From Paraburkholderia sp. (GTDB lineage Bacteria > Pseudomonadota > Gammaproteobacteria > Burkholderiales > Burkholderiaceae), in assembly GCA_004322045.1 (NCBI GenBank), contig SCRN01000046.1:1-45536 (forward strand): 45,536 nt of DNA, written 5' to 3'. Positions 1 through 8,052 of the stretch are shown piece by piece. The translations under genes were made by a program, and so were the position numbers. The notes under the pieces are model-generated. The model was not told where the DNA came from. It saw nothing but the letters and a program-made list of their open reading frames with translations, and ran no database searches. The number at the start of each line of letters is the position of its first letter. The stretch's first letter is position 1.

Positions 1-23
1 CTTGATTCGACCAAGGAGGCTCC

Positions 24-1568
24 ATGGAATACGTGGTGGGCGTCGATATCGGCACGCAGAGCACTAAGGCGCTGCTTGTCGACCGTGATGGCGCGATTCT
101 CGCGAGGCATTCGGCCGGTTATCAGCCCGATATGCCCAAGCAGCTTTGGGCCGAGCAATGGCCCTCCGTCTGGTTCGACGCCGTGGTCGAATGCATTGCC
201 GGGTGCGTGCAAGCGGCGCGCGAGCAGGGCGTGGATCCATCGAAAATCCGCGCCGTCTGCGTGAGCAGCCTCTACGGCGGGTCGGGCATCCCGGTGGACG
301 GCGACATGCAGCCGCTGCATCCCTGCTTGATCTGGATGGACCGCCGTGCGACCGAGCAGGTGCAGCGCGTGCGCGAGAGCGTCGACCTGGACCGGCTGCT
401 CGCCATCACGGGCAATGGCGTCGACAGCTACTACGGTTTCACGAAGATGCTATGGCTGCGCGAGAATCGGCCCGAGGTCTGGGCTAAAACGCGCTATTTC
501 CTGCCGCCGAACGCCTACATGATCTATCTGCTGACGGGCGAGATCGCGGTCGATCACAGTTCGGCCGGCAACATCGGCGGCATCTACGACGTCGCGCGGC
601 GCGACTGGTCGCACGACATGCTCGACACGCTCGGCATCCCTGCGAAGATGATGCCCGAGCGGCTCGTCGAATCGACCGATGTCGTCGGCGGCTTGCAACC
701 GCAATGGGCGCAGCGGCTTGGACTCGCGGCGGGAACCCCGATCGTCGCGGGCGGCGTCGATGCTGCGGTCGCGACGTTTGCAGCGGGGGCGACGCGCGTC
801 GGGCAACACGTCGCCATGATCGGCACGAGCATGTGCTGGGGCTACATCAATCAAGCGGTCGATGCGCGCCATGGGCTCGTGAGCATGCCGCACGTATTCA
901 ACGGCCGCCGCGACCTCTACGTGTTCGGCGGGGCCATGGCGGCGGGCGCCTCGGTCGCCTGGTATCGCGATCAGTTTTGCCATGAAGAGATCGAAGCCGC
1001 GCGCGCGTTGCCGCATGGTGATCCGCATGTGTTGCTCGAAAGCGCGGCCGCGCGCGTCGCGGCCGGTTCGGACGGCGCGCTCTTCCTGCCGTATTTGATG
1101 GGCGAGCGCAGTCCTGTATGGGATGCGAAGGCGAGCGGCGCATTCATTGGGCTCAGTCTCGGGCATACGCGCGCGCACTTGTACCGCGCCGTGCTCGAAG
1201 GCGTCGCGTTCGCACTCGAACATAACATCGAAGCGGGCCGCCAAGGCGCGCAAGCGCTCGACGACAAGCTGATCGTCGTCGGCGGGGCGGCGTATTCCGA
1301 CTTGTGGATGCAGATCATCGCCGATGTCACGGGCTATCCGGTTTTCACGATCGAACAGGAAGTGGAAGCCGCCATGGGCGCGGCGCTCTTGGCTGCGTTC
1401 GGCGTCGGGCTCGTTTCCGAGGAAACCGCACGCGGCGGGTGGTCCAAGCTGGTCGAGCGCGCCCGGCCCGATGCCGAGCGCCGCGCGCTCTACGCAGAGC
1501 GTTTCGAGGTTTATAAAGGTCTTTATCCGGCGCTCAAGCCTTTCATGCACAAGCTGCGTTCGTCGTGA
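24..1568 (+). CDS. FGGY-family carbohydrate kinase (xylulokinase-like)
   Basis: A 514-residue cytoplasmic sugar kinase that would phosphorylate a pentose, ketose or polyol with ATP. The N-terminus carries the FGGY phosphate-binding motif DIGTQSTKA (about residues 8-16), and GGVDAAVA near residue 247 holds the likely catalytic aspartate. GGAAYSDLWMQIIADV near residue 425 matches the second ATP-binding signature of the family. The length is usual for xylulokinase-type enzymes. The start is fixed by AAGGAGG at 13-19, four bases before the ATG. A TGA at 3-5 may end the preceding gene, so this is probably the last gene of an operon that begins outside the window. The substrate cannot be told from sequence alone. 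Confidence 0.9.
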   Translation: MEYVVGVDIGTQSTKALLVDRDGAILARHSAGYQPDMPKQLWAEQWPSVWFDAVVECIAGCVQAAREQGVDPSKIRAVCVSSLYGGSGIPVDGDMQPLHPCLIWMDRRATEQVQRVRESVDLDRLLAITGNGVDSYYGFTKMLWLRENRPEVWAKTRYFLPPNAYMIYLLTGEIAVDHSSAGNIGGIYDVARRDWSHDMLDTLGIPAKMMPERLVESTDVVGGLQPQWAQRLGLAAGTPIVAGGVDAAVATFAAGATRVGQHVAMIGTSMCWGYINQAVDARHGLVSMPHVFNGRRDLYVFGGAMAAGASVAWYRDQFCHEEIEAARALPHGDPHVLLESAAARVAAGSDGALFLPYLMGERSPVWDAKASGAFIGLSLGHTRAHLYRAVLEGVAFALEHNIEAGRQGAQALDDKLIVVGGAAYSDLWMQIIADVTGYPVFTIEQEVEAAMGAALLAAFGVGLVSEETARGGWSKLVERARPDAERRALYAERFEVYKGLYPALKPFMHKLRSS

Positions 1569-1681
1569 AGCCCACGGCTGCGGCGCGCGAGGCGTAGCCG
1601 CCGGCGCCACCTGAGCGCAGCGGCGCTTCAGGCGTCGGCGCGCACGATGAACGCAAGGCAAAAAGTTAGACGGGCTCGGCG
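1569..1681. other. Convergent intergenic gap with GC-rich hairpin
   Basis: This gap lies between the convergent kinase and peroxiredoxin genes. It contains a stem-loop with arms CCTGAGCGC (1610-1618) and GCGCTTCAGG (1623-1632), with one bulged base and loop AGCG. There is no T-tract on either side, so it is at best a weak bidirectional terminator. No gene is seen here. Confidence 0.35.
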
Positions 1682-2218
1682 TTACACTTCGCCCACATAT
1701 TCGCCACGGGCCGGATAGTCGTTCTTGATGACGAAATCGAGCGCCTGTGTCATCTCGGCGAACGAGGGGCGAACGAACGGCATCGATTGAACCGACAGGT
1801 AGTAGATGGTGCGATCGGGGCGAATCAAAAACACACCGGGCTCGGAGAACAGCGCCGGCTCTTCGATGCCGATGGAAGTCTTGCCGCGCGATGCCGAAAT
1901 GTAAAGCCCCCAGCGCCGCGCGAGGGCGAGCGGCAACCCATAGCCGATCCGCAACTGCGACGCGCCCACTTTGGCGGCCATCGCCTGTGCTCGCGCTTGA
2001 TCGTCGGAGCTGATCGCGATCGTGCTGACGCCGCGTTCGGCGAAGGCCGGCGTGAGGCGTTCCAGTTCTTTCAGATAGTTCGCGCAGATCGGGCAGTGCA
2101 AGCCGCGGTAAAAACACACCAGTGTCATGCGCTCGGGCGTTTCGCCGCTCAGGTCGAAGCGCCCATGAGCGAGCGTATCGACGGATAGATCGGGCGCGAT
2201 TTGGCGGGGGACGAGCAT
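1682..2218 (-). CDS. Peroxiredoxin-like (AhpC/TSA family) protein
   Basis: A 178-residue thioredoxin-fold protein of the AhpC/TSA superfamily, probably reducing peroxides or acting as a thiol oxidoreductase in the cytoplasm. The sequence shows the FYRGLHCPICANYLKEL segment with a CxxC pair (Cys42 and Cys45) where peroxiredoxins carry the peroxidatic cysteine. IAISSD and FLIRPDRTIYY follow, as expected of the fold. No signal peptide is seen. The start is supported by AAAGGAG seven bases upstream of the ATG on the minus strand. It is divergent from the AraC regulator, which could control it. The physiological reductant and substrate are unknown. Confidence 0.85.
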   Translation of the reverse strand: MLVPRQIAPDLSVDTLAHGRFDLSGETPERMTLVCFYRGLHCPICANYLKELERLTPAFAERGVSTIAISSDDQARAQAMAAKVGASQLRIGYGLPLALARRWGLYISASRGKTSIGIEEPALFSEPGVFLIRPDRTIYYLSVQSMPFVRPSFAEMTQALDFVIKNDYPARGEYVGEV

Positions 2219-2281
2219 GGGTCGACTCCTTTAGAAGACGTGTCGGAAGCAAGCGATGGCCCCAGTGTTGCAGATTTACAG

Positions 2282-2305
2282 TCATGATGAGTCCGAATAT
2301 CATGA
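2282..2305. promoter_or_regulatory. Inverted repeat between prx-like gene and araC-type gene
   Basis: TCATGAT at 2282-2288 and ATCATGA at 2299-2305 form a perfect 7-bp inverted repeat with a 10-bp spacer. It lies in the 114-bp gap between two divergent genes and 28 bp before the AraC-type start. The placement suits a regulator binding site that controls one or both genes. This is inference from symmetry and position only. Confidence 0.35.
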
Positions 2306-2332
2306 TCAGAAATCTTGTACCGAGGATCGTCG

Positions 2333-3082
2333 ATGGACCGACTCTCTGCCTTTTTCGACGCTTTTCCGCTCGAAGTCCATGTTCCAGCCTGCGTGGGGAC
2401 GGGTTGGACGAGCGCCCATGAAGGCCCGAAGCTGTATTTGCTCGGCGACGCGAGCGGACGCCTCACGCAAGTCGTGCTCCACGTGCGCGGCGCGGCCGCG
2501 CCGGCCGACGCGCTGATGGTTGTCGACGTGTCGTTTGGCGGTAGCGACAACCCGTTGCTGGGTACGCTGCCCGATGCGTTGCATTTGCCGGTCGAAGACG
2601 ATCGAACGGGTGTGGGCAACCTCGCTCGCGCTTTCATCGACGAATGGTCGAGCGCGCGGTGCGGCCATCGGCATGCGTTGCACCGGCTGGGCGAAGTCAT
2701 CGTGCTGATGGTGCTGCGCGCGGCGATCGAACGCGGTAGCACGAGGCCGTGCTTGCTCGCGGGACTCGCGCATCCGCTCTTGCACCGCGTGTTGGTGGCG
2801 CTGCACGAATCGCCTGCTCATCCGTGGACCGTCGAAGAACTGGCGCAGATCGCCGGGCTTTCGCGCAGCCATTTCATGGCGTTGTTTCCGAAGGTCGTCG
2901 GCGCAACGCCCATGTCGTATCTCACCAAGTGGCGCGTCCGCTTGGGCCAGCGCGAATTGCGCCGCGCCAATATCAAAGTGAAAGCGGTGGCAAGGCGCGT
3001 CGGCTTCGCGAGTGCAGAGGCGTTTTCACGTGCGTATCAACGCGAATTCGGGCGTCCGCCCGTGGACGATATGCGGGTGTGA
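2333..3082 (+). CDS. AraC-family regulator with cupin_6-type sensor domain
   Basis: A 249-residue transcription regulator. Residues about 3-145 match the AraC-binding-like (cupin_6) domain that opens with DRLSAFFDAF and is usual in small-molecule or redox-responsive regulators. Residues about 155-245 hold two helix-turn-helix motifs, seen as WTVEELAQIAGLSRSHFMALF and VARRVGFASAEAFSRAYQREFGRPP. The ATG at 2333 is chosen over an in-frame TTG at 2315 because GAGG precedes it and family proteins begin this way. It is divergent from the peroxiredoxin-like gene, and the pairing suggests that it controls that gene, though nothing seen proves this. Confidence 0.88.
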   Translation: MDRLSAFFDAFPLEVHVPACVGTGWTSAHEGPKLYLLGDASGRLTQVVLHVRGAAAPADALMVVDVSFGGSDNPLLGTLPDALHLPVEDDRTGVGNLARAFIDEWSSARCGHRHALHRLGEVIVLMVLRAAIERGSTRPCLLAGLAHPLLHRVLVALHESPAHPWTVEELAQIAGLSRSHFMALFPKVVGATPMSYLTKWRVRLGQRELRRANIKVKAVARRVGFASAEAFSRAYQREFGRPPVDDMRV

Positions 3083-3172
3083 AATGCTGCGATGGCGCCG
3101 CCCCTACATGCTTCACAGTGTTGCGGGCCGCCCCAGTTCGCTTTGCCTCTTCTTGTGTTCGTCGAAACAGAT

Positions 3173-4015
3173 TCAATCGCGGGCCGTCTCGACGAACTGC
3201 GCGATTGCGTCGTTCAACATAGCGCTCGCCTCCCGATGCGGCGAATGCCCGCCTCGCGGCAACACGTATAGCCGCGCCGCCTTCGCCGTCTGCCCGATCG
3301 TTTCGATCTGGGCCATCGTGCCGTAATGGTCGTCCTCGGCTTGCACGGCGAGGACGGGACAGACGATCTGCGCCAATCGATCCACGATATTCCAGGCTTT
3401 GAATTCGGGAGCGAGCCAAATATCGTTCCATCCATAAAACGCCGAGTCGACGTCGGCGTGATAGCGGCTCAGCTTTTCGCGAAGATCGGTATGCTCGTAC
3501 GCATGCTTTGCCTGGGCAATGCTTCGCACGCTGATGTCTTCGACGAAAACGTGCGGCGCGATGACCACCGCGCCTTGCAGCATCGTTGGAAAGGCGCTCG
3601 CGTACAGCAGCGCGATCGATCCGCCGTCGCTGTGCCCCATGAGCCACATGCGCCGCCGCTCGTCCTCTTCGACGTGCAGCACATCGAGCAGCGCGGGCAA
3701 CACCTCGCACGCTTGCTCCGACATGAAATCGACGGGCCACTTGACGTGATGCGCGCGCGGCGTCGAGCGCCCATACCCGGGGCGCGAATAAACCAAAGCC
3801 CGCATGCCGAGCCGCTCGCAAAGCTGCCGCGGCCAATCTCGCCACATGGCGATCGAACCGAGTCCCTCATGGAGGAACACCGCGAGCGGCGCGGCGCGAG
3901 CGCCGGCATCGATCCACTGATATTCGATCGTCAGCGCTTCGCGTCCCTCGCGTGCGGGCAGGGTTGCAAATCGAATGTCGTCGTCATTCATGGGCATAGC
4001 GGATGGCATAGTCAT
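3173..4015 (-). CDS. Alpha/beta hydrolase of the box cluster
   Basis: A 280-residue cytoplasmic alpha/beta-hydrolase. GHSDGG gives the nucleophile elbow with Ser129, HEGLGS (from His49) fits the oxyanion region, AEDDHYGT near residue 227 supplies a likely acid, and GGHSPHRE near residue 255 the catalytic histidine. Its start overlaps the stop of the benzoate-CoA ligase gene by ATGA, so the two are translationally coupled and it is the last gene of the leftward box unit. Hydrolases are often found in box clusters and may hydrolyse a CoA thioester, lactone or ester feeding the pathway. The reaction is not established. An alternative start is Met9. Confidence 0.82.
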   Translation of the reverse strand: MTMPSAMPMNDDDIRFATLPAREGREALTIEYQWIDAGARAAPLAVFLHEGLGSIAMWRDWPRQLCERLGMRALVYSRPGYGRSTPRAHHVKWPVDFMSEQACEVLPALLDVLHVEEDERRRMWLMGHSDGGSIALLYASAFPTMLQGAVVIAPHVFVEDISVRSIAQAKHAYEHTDLREKLSRYHADVDSAFYGWNDIWLAPEFKAWNIVDRLAQIVCPVLAVQAEDDHYGTMAQIETIGQTAKAARLYVLPRGGHSPHREASAMLNDAIAQFVETARD

Positions 4016-5643
4016 GCAGAGCGCAGCGATGCTTGCTGTCGTTGCGTTTGCTCGCGCAGCTTGAAGCGTTGAATCTTACCTGTCGCCGTCTTCGGTAGAT
4101 CGTCGACGAACACGATGTCGCGCGGATACTTGTGGGGCGCGAGACGCTGCTTGACGAACGCCTTCATCTCCTGGCCGAGCGCATCGGACGGCACGTGGCC
4201 CGGTTTCAGCACGACGAACGCACACGTCTTCACCAGGCCGTCTTGTTCGACGCCGATCACCGCCGCTTCGAGCACGGCCTCGTGCTCCGTGAGCGTCATC
4301 TCGACTTCGATGGGCGAGACGTATTGTCCGCTCACCTTGAGCATGTCGTCGCTGCGGCCCGCATAAGCGTAGCAGCCGTTGGGCAGTTTGCGATACTTGT
4401 CTCCGCTCTTGACCCATTCGCCGAGGAAGGTGGCGCGCGACTTCTCGCGATTGCTCCAATACATGAGCGCCGCGCTCGGGCCCTTGATGTAGAGGTCGCC
4501 AACTTCCCCTTCGGCGACGGGCGCGCCGTGCTCGTCGCGCAACTCGATCTCATAGCCCGGCACGGGCGTGCCCGTCGTGCCGTAATGCACGTCGCCGCGG
4601 CGATTCGATAGAAAGATATGCAACATCTCGGTCGAGCCGAGACCATCGAGGATTTCACAACCGAAATGCGCGGTGAATCTTTCGCCGACTTCGCGCGGCA
4701 ACGCTTCGCCGGCCGAGGCGCAAACACGCAGCGCGAGATCCGCGGCCGCGGGCAATTGCGGGCAGCTCAGCATATTCGCGTAGAGCGTCGGCACGCCGAA
4801 GAACACCGTCGGTCGATATTTGACGAGTCGTTCGAAGATGGCTTGCGGCGTGGCGCGCTCGGCCATCAGCACGGTGGTCGCGCCGACCGAGAGCGGGAAG
4901 GTCAAGGCGTTGCCGAGACCGTATGCAAAAAAGAGCTTCGCCGCGGAAAACACGACGTCGTTTTCTTGCATGCCTAAAATCGGCTTGCCGTACATTTCGG
5001 CAGTCCAATATAGATTCGCATGCGCGTGCACGGTGCCCTTGGGTTTGCCTGTGGACCCGGAGGAATAGAGCCAAAATGCGATGTCGTCGCCGCTGGTTGC
5101 GGCTGCGTTTGCCGCGGGCGGCGCCGCTTCTATGAGCGTGCTGAGGCTGGGATGCGACGGCGACGCCATCTCGCCCTGCGCGGATACGAATACGGTGCAT
5201 CCGTCGAGTGGCGCTTGTGTCCGCGCCTGCGATAGCGCCTCGACGAACACGGGGACGATCGCGGCCGACGTGATGACGGCCCGCGCGCGGCTATGTGCCA
5301 ACATGTAGGCGTAGTCGGGCGCCGTGAGCAGCGTATTGACGACGACAGGCACGACGCCGGCATACAGCGCGCCGAGAAAGCAAACGGGAAGATCGGCGCT
5401 GTCATGCAGCGCAAGCAAGATGCGCTCTTCCGCACGAACGCCCTGCGCGTGCAGCGCTGCCGCGAATCGCCGCGCGCGTTCCTCGAGCTGGGCATAGGTC
5501 GTGACGCCGCGATCGTCGATATAAGCGGCTTTGGCCGCACGCGATCGGTTCAACGAAAAGACGTGCGACGCGAAGTTCAGTTGCGACGGTGGGGGCGTGA
5601 CCTCGTGCCCGTGCTTGGCCGTCGGTGTCGTGCGGGTATCCAT
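4012..5643 (-). CDS. bclA: Benzoate-CoA ligase
   Basis: A 543-residue AMP-forming acyl-CoA synthetase that activates benzoate with ATP and CoA to benzoyl-CoA, the first step of the box pathway. The P-loop-like motif YSSGSTGKPKG is at residues 193-203. YAGRSDDMLKVSGQYVSPIE is the hinge typical of aryl-CoA ligases, and KTATGKIQRFK near the C-terminus carries the adenylating lysine. The N-terminal LNFASHVFSLN and the substrate-pocket region AAKLFFAYGLGN resemble known benzoate-CoA ligases. It lies 125 bp downstream of boxD and overlaps the hydrolase gene, all leftward. A 2-aminobenzoate or hydroxybenzoate preference cannot be excluded, but the boxABCD context makes benzoate the best call. Confidence 0.93.
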   Translation of the reverse strand: MDTRTTPTAKHGHEVTPPPSQLNFASHVFSLNRSRAAKAAYIDDRGVTTYAQLEERARRFAAALHAQGVRAEERILLALHDSADLPVCFLGALYAGVVPVVVNTLLTAPDYAYMLAHSRARAVITSAAIVPVFVEALSQARTQAPLDGCTVFVSAQGEMASPSHPSLSTLIEAAPPAANAAATSGDDIAFWLYSSGSTGKPKGTVHAHANLYWTAEMYGKPILGMQENDVVFSAAKLFFAYGLGNALTFPLSVGATTVLMAERATPQAIFERLVKYRPTVFFGVPTLYANMLSCPQLPAAADLALRVCASAGEALPREVGERFTAHFGCEILDGLGSTEMLHIFLSNRRGDVHYGTTGTPVPGYEIELRDEHGAPVAEGEVGDLYIKGPSAALMYWSNREKSRATFLGEWVKSGDKYRKLPNGCYAYAGRSDDMLKVSGQYVSPIEVEMTLTEHEAVLEAAVIGVEQDGLVKTCAFVVLKPGHVPSDALGQEMKAFVKQRLAPHKYPRDIVFVDDLPKTATGKIQRFKLREQTQRQQASLRSA

Positions 5644-5721
5644 GGGTGCTTCGTCTCCGTCCTGGTCCTCGAGGGGCCGATACCTGATTGGCTAGGCGCT
5701 GCGCTATGCGGCGAACGCAAC

Positions 5722-5740
5722 GCCGCCGCGATGCGGCGGC
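5722..5740. repeat. Perfect stem-loop between boxD and benzoate-CoA ligase gene
   Basis: GCCGCCGC (5722-5729), loop GAT and GCGGCGGC (5733-5740) form a perfect 8-bp hairpin in the 125-bp gap inside the leftward unit. There is no T-run after it in the minus direction. It may tune read-through or mRNA stability between boxD and the ligase gene. The role is inferred. Confidence 0.4.
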
Positions 5741-5768
5741 TATCCGCAAAAAATCGGTTGTGTTTCGG

Positions 5769-7355
5769 CTACAGGCGCGGCTCGGCGACACCCGTCATGG
5801 CTTCGATCGCGAGCGACGACGCTTGAACGGCGGTGCGCCGATGGTAGAACTCGAGCGCGCGCAGCCCGCCTAGTTCGGCGCCGCCTCCGGCGCGGCCCGG
5901 GCCGCCGTGCAGCGACATCGGCATCACGTTGCCGTGCCCGGTGTGGCTTTCGCGCACGGCGGGCGTGATGCAGTGAACGCGGCCGTGCGTATCGGCCAAT
6001 TCGAGCGCGACGGGCGGCACGCGTGCATCGTCGTTCGCATAGACGGATGCGACGAGCGAACCCTGTCCGCGTCGCGCCAATTCCACGGCGTGGGCTTCGG
6101 GCAATCCTTGGGCCGCCATGCGATAGGGCGCGACGGTCGCGACGGGGCCGAACACCTCGATGTCATGCATCAGGCTCGCGCGGTCGGGATCTTCGACGAC
6201 GAACAAATGCGGTGCGACGCAGGCCGAGGTCGCAGCGTCGGCATCGACGAGCGGAGTCGATGCGCAGTCGAAGACGAGCCGGGCCTCTCGCGACAATGCG
6301 GCGATGCCCGCTTCGACGCTGTTGCGTTGCGCGCGGCTCACGAGTGCGCCCATGCGCACCGATTCATTGCGCGGATTACCGACGCTGACCTTGGCGAGCT
6401 TTGCGCAAGCTGCGTCGATCACATCCGCGAGCCAGGCTTGCGGCACGAAGGCGCGGCGGATCGCGGTGCATTTCTGCCCCGACTTCACGGTCATTTCGCG
6501 CACGAGTTCCTTGACGAACAGATCGAACGCTTCGGTGCCGGGCGCACCGTCGCCGCAAAGAATGGCGCTGTTCAGGCTGTCCGCTTCGACGTTCAAGCGC
6601 GCACCGCGCGAGACGAAAGCGGCATGCGAGCGCAGCGTGGCCGCGGTTTCGGCCGACCCCGTGAACGACACGACATCGAACGCGCCGACCCGGTCCAACA
6701 AGCCCGCGGCGCTGCCGCACACGATCGACAGGGCGCCCGCCGGCAAGATGCCCGCTTGCACGACGTCGGCCACCATCCGATGTGCGAGCCAGGCCGTGGC
6801 CGTAGCGGGCTTGACGATGACGGGAACCCCGGAGAGCAGCGCAGGCGCGGCCTTCTCCCACAGGCCCCATGACGGGAAGTTGAAGGCGTTGATGAGCAGG
6901 GCTATACCCTGGGTGGGCGTCCACAGATGACGGACCCGGAACGACTGATCTTTCGATAGTGGCGTATCCGCGCCGTCGCGCCAGGCGAACGTTTCCCCCA
7001 ACGCAGCGCCGTGCTTGGCGTACCAGGAAAGCGTATAAATGCCGCCGTCGATATCGACCGACGAATCGTTGCGAGTCGTGCCCGAGTTGGCCGTGGCGAT
7101 CGCGTAGTACGCCTCGCGATTGCCCTGCAGCACCTTGGCGATTTCGGCGAGCATCGAGGCACGCGCGGCGTAAGACTGCGATCGAAGGTGCGCGCCGCCC
7201 GTGTCGCGCGCGAAGCGGAACGCTGCATCGAGGTCGAGCCCGTCGCTCGATACGCTTGCGAGCGCCTCGCCGGTTATCGGGTCGGTGAGCACGGCGCCGG
7301 GGCCGCTGCCGGCAATCCATCGCCCGGCAACGTAGTTTTCGAGTAGTTCTGTCAT
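5769..7355 (-). CDS. boxD: 3,4-dehydroadipyl-CoA semialdehyde dehydrogenase
   Basis: A 528-residue NAD(P)-dependent aldehyde dehydrogenase that oxidises 3,4-dehydroadipyl-CoA semialdehyde, the BoxC product, to the acid. NAFNFPSWGLWEKAAPAL (from residue 156) and the cofactor segment SFTGSAETA are present. The general base is probably Glu257 in NVEADSLNSAIL, and the catalytic nucleophile is Cys296 in SGQKCTAIRRAF. The long N-terminus and GHGNVMPMSLHGGPGRAGGG near the C-terminus resemble the BoxD/PaaZ aldehyde dehydrogenase branch. The ATG at 7355, preceded by AGGA, is preferred over an upstream TTG. It lies 27 bp downstream of the DUF4863 gene in the leftward unit. Confidence 0.92.
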   Translation of the reverse strand: MTELLENYVAGRWIAGSGPGAVLTDPITGEALASVSSDGLDLDAAFRFARDTGGAHLRSQSYAARASMLAEIAKVLQGNREAYYAIATANSGTTRNDSSVDIDGGIYTLSWYAKHGAALGETFAWRDGADTPLSKDQSFRVRHLWTPTQGIALLINAFNFPSWGLWEKAAPALLSGVPVIVKPATATAWLAHRMVADVVQAGILPAGALSIVCGSAAGLLDRVGAFDVVSFTGSAETAATLRSHAAFVSRGARLNVEADSLNSAILCGDGAPGTEAFDLFVKELVREMTVKSGQKCTAIRRAFVPQAWLADVIDAACAKLAKVSVGNPRNESVRMGALVSRAQRNSVEAGIAALSREARLVFDCASTPLVDADAATSACVAPHLFVVEDPDRASLMHDIEVFGPVATVAPYRMAAQGLPEAHAVELARRGQGSLVASVYANDDARVPPVALELADTHGRVHCITPAVRESHTGHGNVMPMSLHGGPGRAGGGAELGGLRALEFYHRRTAVQASSLAIEAMTGVAEPRL

Positions 7356-7382
7356 GGGTCGTCCTGATGCGGCACGCAACGC

Positions 7383-7856
7383 CTAGGCGCCGGCGCCCGT
7401 GAAGTCGATTGCGCCTTGCGGCAGGAGATAGAGAATCAGCGCCTGGCCGCCCGACACCGTGGGCCGGTGTGCGCTGCCCGGGCCGTAGACGCACCAGCCT
7501 GCAGGCCGGCCGTCGAACTTCGCTTGCTCCGAAATCGGCACGATCAGATCGATTTCACCGAGCGGATGCCCGTGGTAGGGTCCGGCTAGGTCCTCCATCT
7601 GCACGACGTCGACGGAGAATCCATGGGTACGCGGCGTCGGTTTGACGATGCGGCCAAGACGAATTCCGCCCGCCTCGCGTTGGCAGAGCCAGCCTTGAGC
7701 TACACCCGTGCGACATGCCTGGGCGAGGTCCGCATAGGTCGTGCTTCCGGGCGGCCAAGTTGCGTTGAGCCAGCTTTCCAGCATTTCGTCGAGAGGACGG
7801 TCAGCAATGTGCTGCGTCACCTCGGCTATGAGGCGTTCGAAATCGTCGGGTGACAC
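7383..7856 (-). CDS. DUF4863 / 4-hydroxylaminobenzoate lyase-like protein
   Basis: A 157-residue protein resembling DUF4863 (PF16155), a family that includes 4-hydroxylaminobenzoate lyase PnbB. The C-terminal half has a cupin-like look (YHGHPLGEIDLIVPI, then YGPGSAHRPTVSGGQALILYLLP) with histidines that could bind metal. It begins with GTG: AAGGAG (7863-7868) stands six bases upstream of the GTG at 7856, whereas a longer in-frame GTG at 7910 has no ribosome site and falls inside a putative operator. It is the first gene of the leftward box unit, so it probably acts on a benzoate-related or CoA-thioester metabolite. The lyase activity is family knowledge, not shown here. Confidence 0.72.
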   Translation of the reverse strand: MSPDDFERLIAEVTQHIADRPLDEMLESWLNATWPPGSTTYADLAQACRTGVAQGWLCQREAGGIRLGRIVKPTPRTHGFSVDVVQMEDLAGPYHGHPLGEIDLIVPISEQAKFDGRPAGWCVYGPGSAHRPTVSGGQALILYLLPQGAIDFTGAGA

Positions 7857-7905
7857 CGATGTCTCCTTGTTTTCTCTGAACCGCGCCGAATGTTCGACGC
7901 TCGAC

Positions 7906-7919
7906 TGCACCGTAGTGCA
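7906..7919. promoter_or_regulatory. Candidate BoxR operator O1 (upstream of DUF4863-boxD-bclA)
   Basis: TGCA-CCGTAG-TGCA, two TGCA boxes separated by six bases, lies 50 bp upstream of the DUF4863 start. Its core GCA-N4-AGTGC (7907-7918) recurs before boxR and before boxC. BzdR, a homologous regulator in Azoarcus, is known to use TGCA-containing repeats. Assignment to BoxR is by this recurrence and analogy. Confidence 0.6.
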
Positions 7920-8010
7920 TGTCGGGCGGAGCGGGCTCGGTGCGATAAGCTGCTACCGTTTGCCGCATCTCAGCGGTTTGGCGAAAATTAGCGGTATAGA
8001 ATCAGTGTGT

Positions 8011-8028
8011 CAAGCACTATAGTGCTTG
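8011..8028. promoter_or_regulatory. Candidate BoxR operator O2, 18-bp perfect palindrome before boxR
   Basis: CAAGCACTATAGTGCTTG is a perfect 18-bp palindrome ending 24 bp before the boxR ATG. It contains the shared core GCA-N4-AGTGC at 8014-8025. The position overlaps a likely boxR promoter or 5' leader and suggests autoregulation. The three-codon frame ATG-ACG-AAT-TAA at 8030 directly follows and is probably not meaningful. Confidence 0.62.
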
Positions 8029-8052
8029 TATGACGAATTAAACGAGCAAAAC

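Noticed and set aside
450-2303. 617-residue minus-strand frame opposite the sugar kinase and peroxiredoxin-like gene
   Set aside because: It runs antisense through two convincing genes, has Arg/Ala-rich composition and no recognisable motif. It is a GC-rich shadow frame.
7857-7910. Longer GTG start of the DUF4863 gene at 7910
   Set aside because: The GTG at 7856 has AAGGAG at ideal spacing. The 7910 codon lies inside the candidate operator and has no ribosome site.
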